DNA from: Bacillota bacterium
GTDB lineage: Bacteria > Bacillota > Limnochordia > Darwinibacteriales > Darwinibacteriaceae
Reading direction: 5' to 3'
DNA: 8,616 bases
Assembly (NCBI GenBank): GCA_012799535.1
Contig: JAAZLB010000192.1
Location: 1-8,616, forward strand
The translations under genes and the position numbers were made by a program. A model generated the notes under the pieces. It did not search any database and was not told the DNA's origin. It saw only the letters and a list, made by a program, of their open reading frames with translations. Every line of letters starts with the position of its first letter. Within the stretch, counting starts at the first letter, position 1. Shown here one piece after another: positions 6,962 through 8,616 of the stretch.

Positions 6962-6987
6962 AAAGGCGCCGAGAGTGGCGCCTTTTT
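6962..6987. terminator. Strong intrinsic terminator between convergent genes
   Basis: AAAGGCGCC (6962-6970) pairs perfectly with GGCGCCTTT (6977-6985) around a 6-nt loop, followed by five T residues (6983-6987). It begins just after the tandem stops of the M42 gene and ends 12 nt before the stop of the minus-strand nucleotidase gene. A-rich and T-rich flanks on both sides suggest it can end transcripts in both directions, better on the plus strand. Confidence 0.92.
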
Positions 6988-6998
6988 AGATCGGTTTT

Positions 6999-8321
6999 CT
7001 AAAACGAGCTGGCTTGTGGTTGCCCTTCTAAAACGTGGTCTTGCAGATAGAGTTCTAATACTTGACGAACTGGTAGCCCCAGGTAGGTGATTTCTCCCTT
7101 GGCTAAAATAGAGTAGCTTGAATTCTCACTGGTTAAAAAGTCGCTCGTTGCCACGGTGTAACTGCGATCAAGGTCAATGACTCGGGGACCAGTGAAAAAG
7201 TCACTAGAACGGGTGGATTTAAGTTTAACCAATTCAGCGAAATCAGAGCCAGACATGGTGACCACCACAGCCTGGTTGCCGAAGGGCTCCACTGCGAAAA
7301 CATCTTCTCGAGTAATGGCACCTGCTTGTAAGCCGGATCGTATTCCCCCACTATTATAAAGGGCAGCATCTGCATCGGTGATAGTTATGAGGGCCTCCAC
7401 CATAAAATACCCCATGCCTCTTTTTACATAATCTCGGGGGGCATAGCCTAGAATTTGTCCCATTTCGTCGGCCATCAAAGCGGCATAATACTGATCAATT
7501 TCTGTGATGGAGGGGTGGGCTGGTGTGTCCTGCTCGATCCGTAGTAATTCTCCTTCTGCAGGGAAACCTTCCACTAAACCAATGGTTACCTTACCCAAAT
7601 ACTGGGCAGAGGATCCGGTTTGGACAATAATTGTCTCGCGAATTCGCACTGGAGAAGAGAGTACTGTGTGGGAGTGACCACCAATAATTGCGGTAATGCC
7701 TGGCACCTTTTGGGCCAGCAGTAGATCTTCGCCATAGCCAAGATGAGAAAGGACGATACAGAGATCGTAATTACCTTTTTGTTCTTGCATGATGTTTCTT
7801 AAGATAGGAACGGGGTCCGTAAAGTTTAAGCCCTCAATATTATTAGCAAATGCCATTTTCGGCGTTGCTACACTAGTTAGACCAACTAGGAGTACTCGTA
7901 CCCCGCCTACATCTTTAATCATAAAAGGAGGAGCAAAGGTTTGATTTTCTACCCAAATGTTTGCAGAAAGCCAAGGTAGACCTCGCTCCAGTGATTTCTC
8001 TAAAATCTTTTTGCCAAAATCAAAATCATGGTTTCCAATGGCGAGGGCATCATAACCCAGGGCTAGAACGGTATCTTGTTCCGCTTTTCCTTGAAAAAGA
8101 CTAGAAACCGCGGTGCCTGAAAAAAGATCACCTGCATCCACCAATAATACCCGTGGATGGAGGGTCCGTTGCTCTTCTATTAACGTGGCTAGACGAGCTA
8201 GTGATTGACCATGGATGTCGTTAGTGTGCAAGATGATTAGCTCTTCTTGGGCAAAAGCACTAAGGGGCAGGAAGAGTGTACAAACAGCTAGAATTAGCCA
8301 GGTAAGGATGTTTCGTCTCAT
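6999..8321 (-). CDS. Secreted 5'-nucleotidase / UDP-sugar hydrolase-family metallophosphatase
   Basis: Likely exported enzyme that hydrolyses extracellular nucleotides or related phosphoesters. The 440 residues begin with an Arg-Arg then hydrophobic signal peptide ending SAFA-QEE, predicted cleavage after Ala24. LAVC (11-14) is a poor lipobox, so a lipoprotein is unlikely. The metallophosphatase domain shows HTNDIHG (Asp35, His37), DAGD (Asp65), GNHDFD (Asn97, His98), SHLGYGED (His193) and GGHSHT (His216, His218), the full two-metal set. The C-terminal 5'-nucleotidase domain, from about 265, carries YNSGGIRSGLQAG and a PFGNQ segment, as in UshA-type enzymes, but the protein is about 110 residues shorter than E. 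coli UshA (550). No LPXTG-like anchor or C-terminal membrane helix is visible, so release from the cell is likely. ATG 8321-8319 has an AAGGA ribosome binding site 7 nt upstream. It converges on the M42 gene and diverges from the CBM9-like gene. The exact substrate is undetermined (UshA-, YfkN- and CpdB-like proteins share these motifs). Confidence 0.92.
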   Translation of the reverse strand: MRRNILTWLILAVCTLFLPLSAFAQEELIILHTNDIHGQSLARLATLIEEQRTLHPRVLLVDAGDLFSGTAVSSLFQGKAEQDTVLALGYDALAIGNHDFDFGKKILEKSLERGLPWLSANIWVENQTFAPPFMIKDVGGVRVLLVGLTSVATPKMAFANNIEGLNFTDPVPILRNIMQEQKGNYDLCIVLSHLGYGEDLLLAQKVPGITAIIGGHSHTVLSSPVRIRETIIVQTGSSAQYLGKVTIGLVEGFPAEGELLRIEQDTPAHPSITEIDQYYAALMADEMGQILGYAPRDYVKRGMGYFMVEALITITDADAALYNSGGIRSGLQAGAITREDVFAVEPFGNQAVVVTMSGSDFAELVKLKSTRSSDFFTGPRVIDLDRSYTVATSDFLTSENSSYSILAKGEITYLGLPVRQVLELYLQDHVLEGQPQASSF

Positions 8322-8377
8322 GATTTATCCTTTCTTTCTAGTGATGGAATTTACCCTAATTCAGGAGGGATAATATT

Positions 8378-8616
8378 TTGGCAAACCAACAAAGGCCACA
8401 ATTACTCTGTTTTAAAACCCCCACAGCTTGTGAAGGCGATTACTTGGCGGTTCCTTGGGGCTCTTTACCCCTTAGTTCACCCTTCGTCCACTCCCATGGG
8501 CGAGGTGGCGAATGCTATCATACCCAGGTACAAGTAGCCTGGGATCAAGGTTTTCTCTATGTACGTTTCCATTGTGAGGATGATGAAATTGTTGCAAATA
8601 TGCGTCAGCGGGATCA
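8378..8616 (+). CDS. CBM9-like carbohydrate-binding protein, 3'-truncated by the window edge, TTG start
   Basis: The first 79 codons of a gene running off the right edge. The start is TTG 8378: an in-frame TAA at 8357-8359 closes the frame upstream, and AGGAGG (8363-8368) sits 9 nt before the TTG. No other conventional start lies between. The segment VQVAWDQGFLYVRFHCEDDEI followed by an RD pair resembles the opening strands of family 9-like carbohydrate-binding (DOMON-type beta-sandwich) domains, where a VxxAWD...LYVxFxxxD pattern precedes a conserved Arg-Asp. The preceding region (about residues 15-50) is short and Gly/His-containing. No signal peptide is seen, so this form would stay in the cytoplasm unless exported otherwise. 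The family call comes from a short pattern in a partial protein and is moderate. Ligand and total length cannot be judged. It is transcribed divergently from the nucleotidase gene across a 56-bp gap. Confidence 0.75.
   Translation, partial: MANQQRPQLLCFKTPTACEGDYLAVPWGSLPLSSPFVHSHGRGGECYHTQVQVAWDQGFLYVRFHCEDDEIVANMRQRD

Overview
The window looks like chromosomal DNA from an anaerobic, spore-forming member of the Bacillota, probably Clostridia or a close relative. Four observations point there: a large single-chain pyruvate:ferredoxin oxidoreductase, a small protein resembling a clostridial spore-surface family, strong AGGAGG-type ribosome binding sites with frequent GTG/TTG starts, and a magnesium-sensing M-box upstream of a Mg2+ transporter. 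Species cannot be told from this sequence. I see no insertion sequence, CRISPR array, tRNA or rRNA.

Layout. (1) Positions 1-2345 (+) hold the C-terminal two thirds of nifJ, whose 5' end lies outside the window. (2) It converges on a short minus-strand gene (2385-2555) that starts with GTG and is easily overlooked; its product resembles the DUF3787 spore-surface family. A hairpin at 2351-2378 sits between the two stop codons. (3) Positions 2629-3104 form a long regulatory leader for mgtA. In order it holds an inverted repeat, a sigma-A-type promoter, an M-box Mg2+ riboswitch (2700-2866), alternative helices, an intrinsic terminator (2906-2940), and a 38-codon leader ORF (2975-3091) with a very good ribosome binding site. 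(4) mgtA (3105-5846) encodes a P-type Mg2+ ATPase. (5) An M42-family metallopeptidase (5908-6957, TTG start) follows on the same strand with no visible terminator between, so it may share the mgtA transcript. (6) A strong hairpin terminator (6962-6987) separates it from a convergent, secreted 5'-nucleotidase-family metallophosphatase (6999-8321, minus). (7) Divergent from that, a TTG-started gene for a CBM9-like carbohydrate-binding protein begins at 8378 and runs off the right edge.

How it fits together. The best-supported circuit is Mg2+ homeostasis. When Mg2+ is plentiful the M-box should fold and favour the terminator at 2906-2940; when Mg2+ is scarce, transcription should continue into mgtA. 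The leader ORF is the least explained element. It lies after the terminator and ends four nucleotides before the mgtA ribosome binding site. It carries an Ile-Pro-Pro-Pro codon run, and the first two Pro codons contain CCTCC, complementary to the mgtA Shine-Dalgarno. This suggests a second, translation-level control layer, analogous in logic (not in visible sequence) to the proline-codon leader MgtL of enterobacterial mgtA. That is inference. The remaining genes (pyruvate oxidation, peptide turnover, nucleotide scavenging, sugar binding) show no evident shared pathway.
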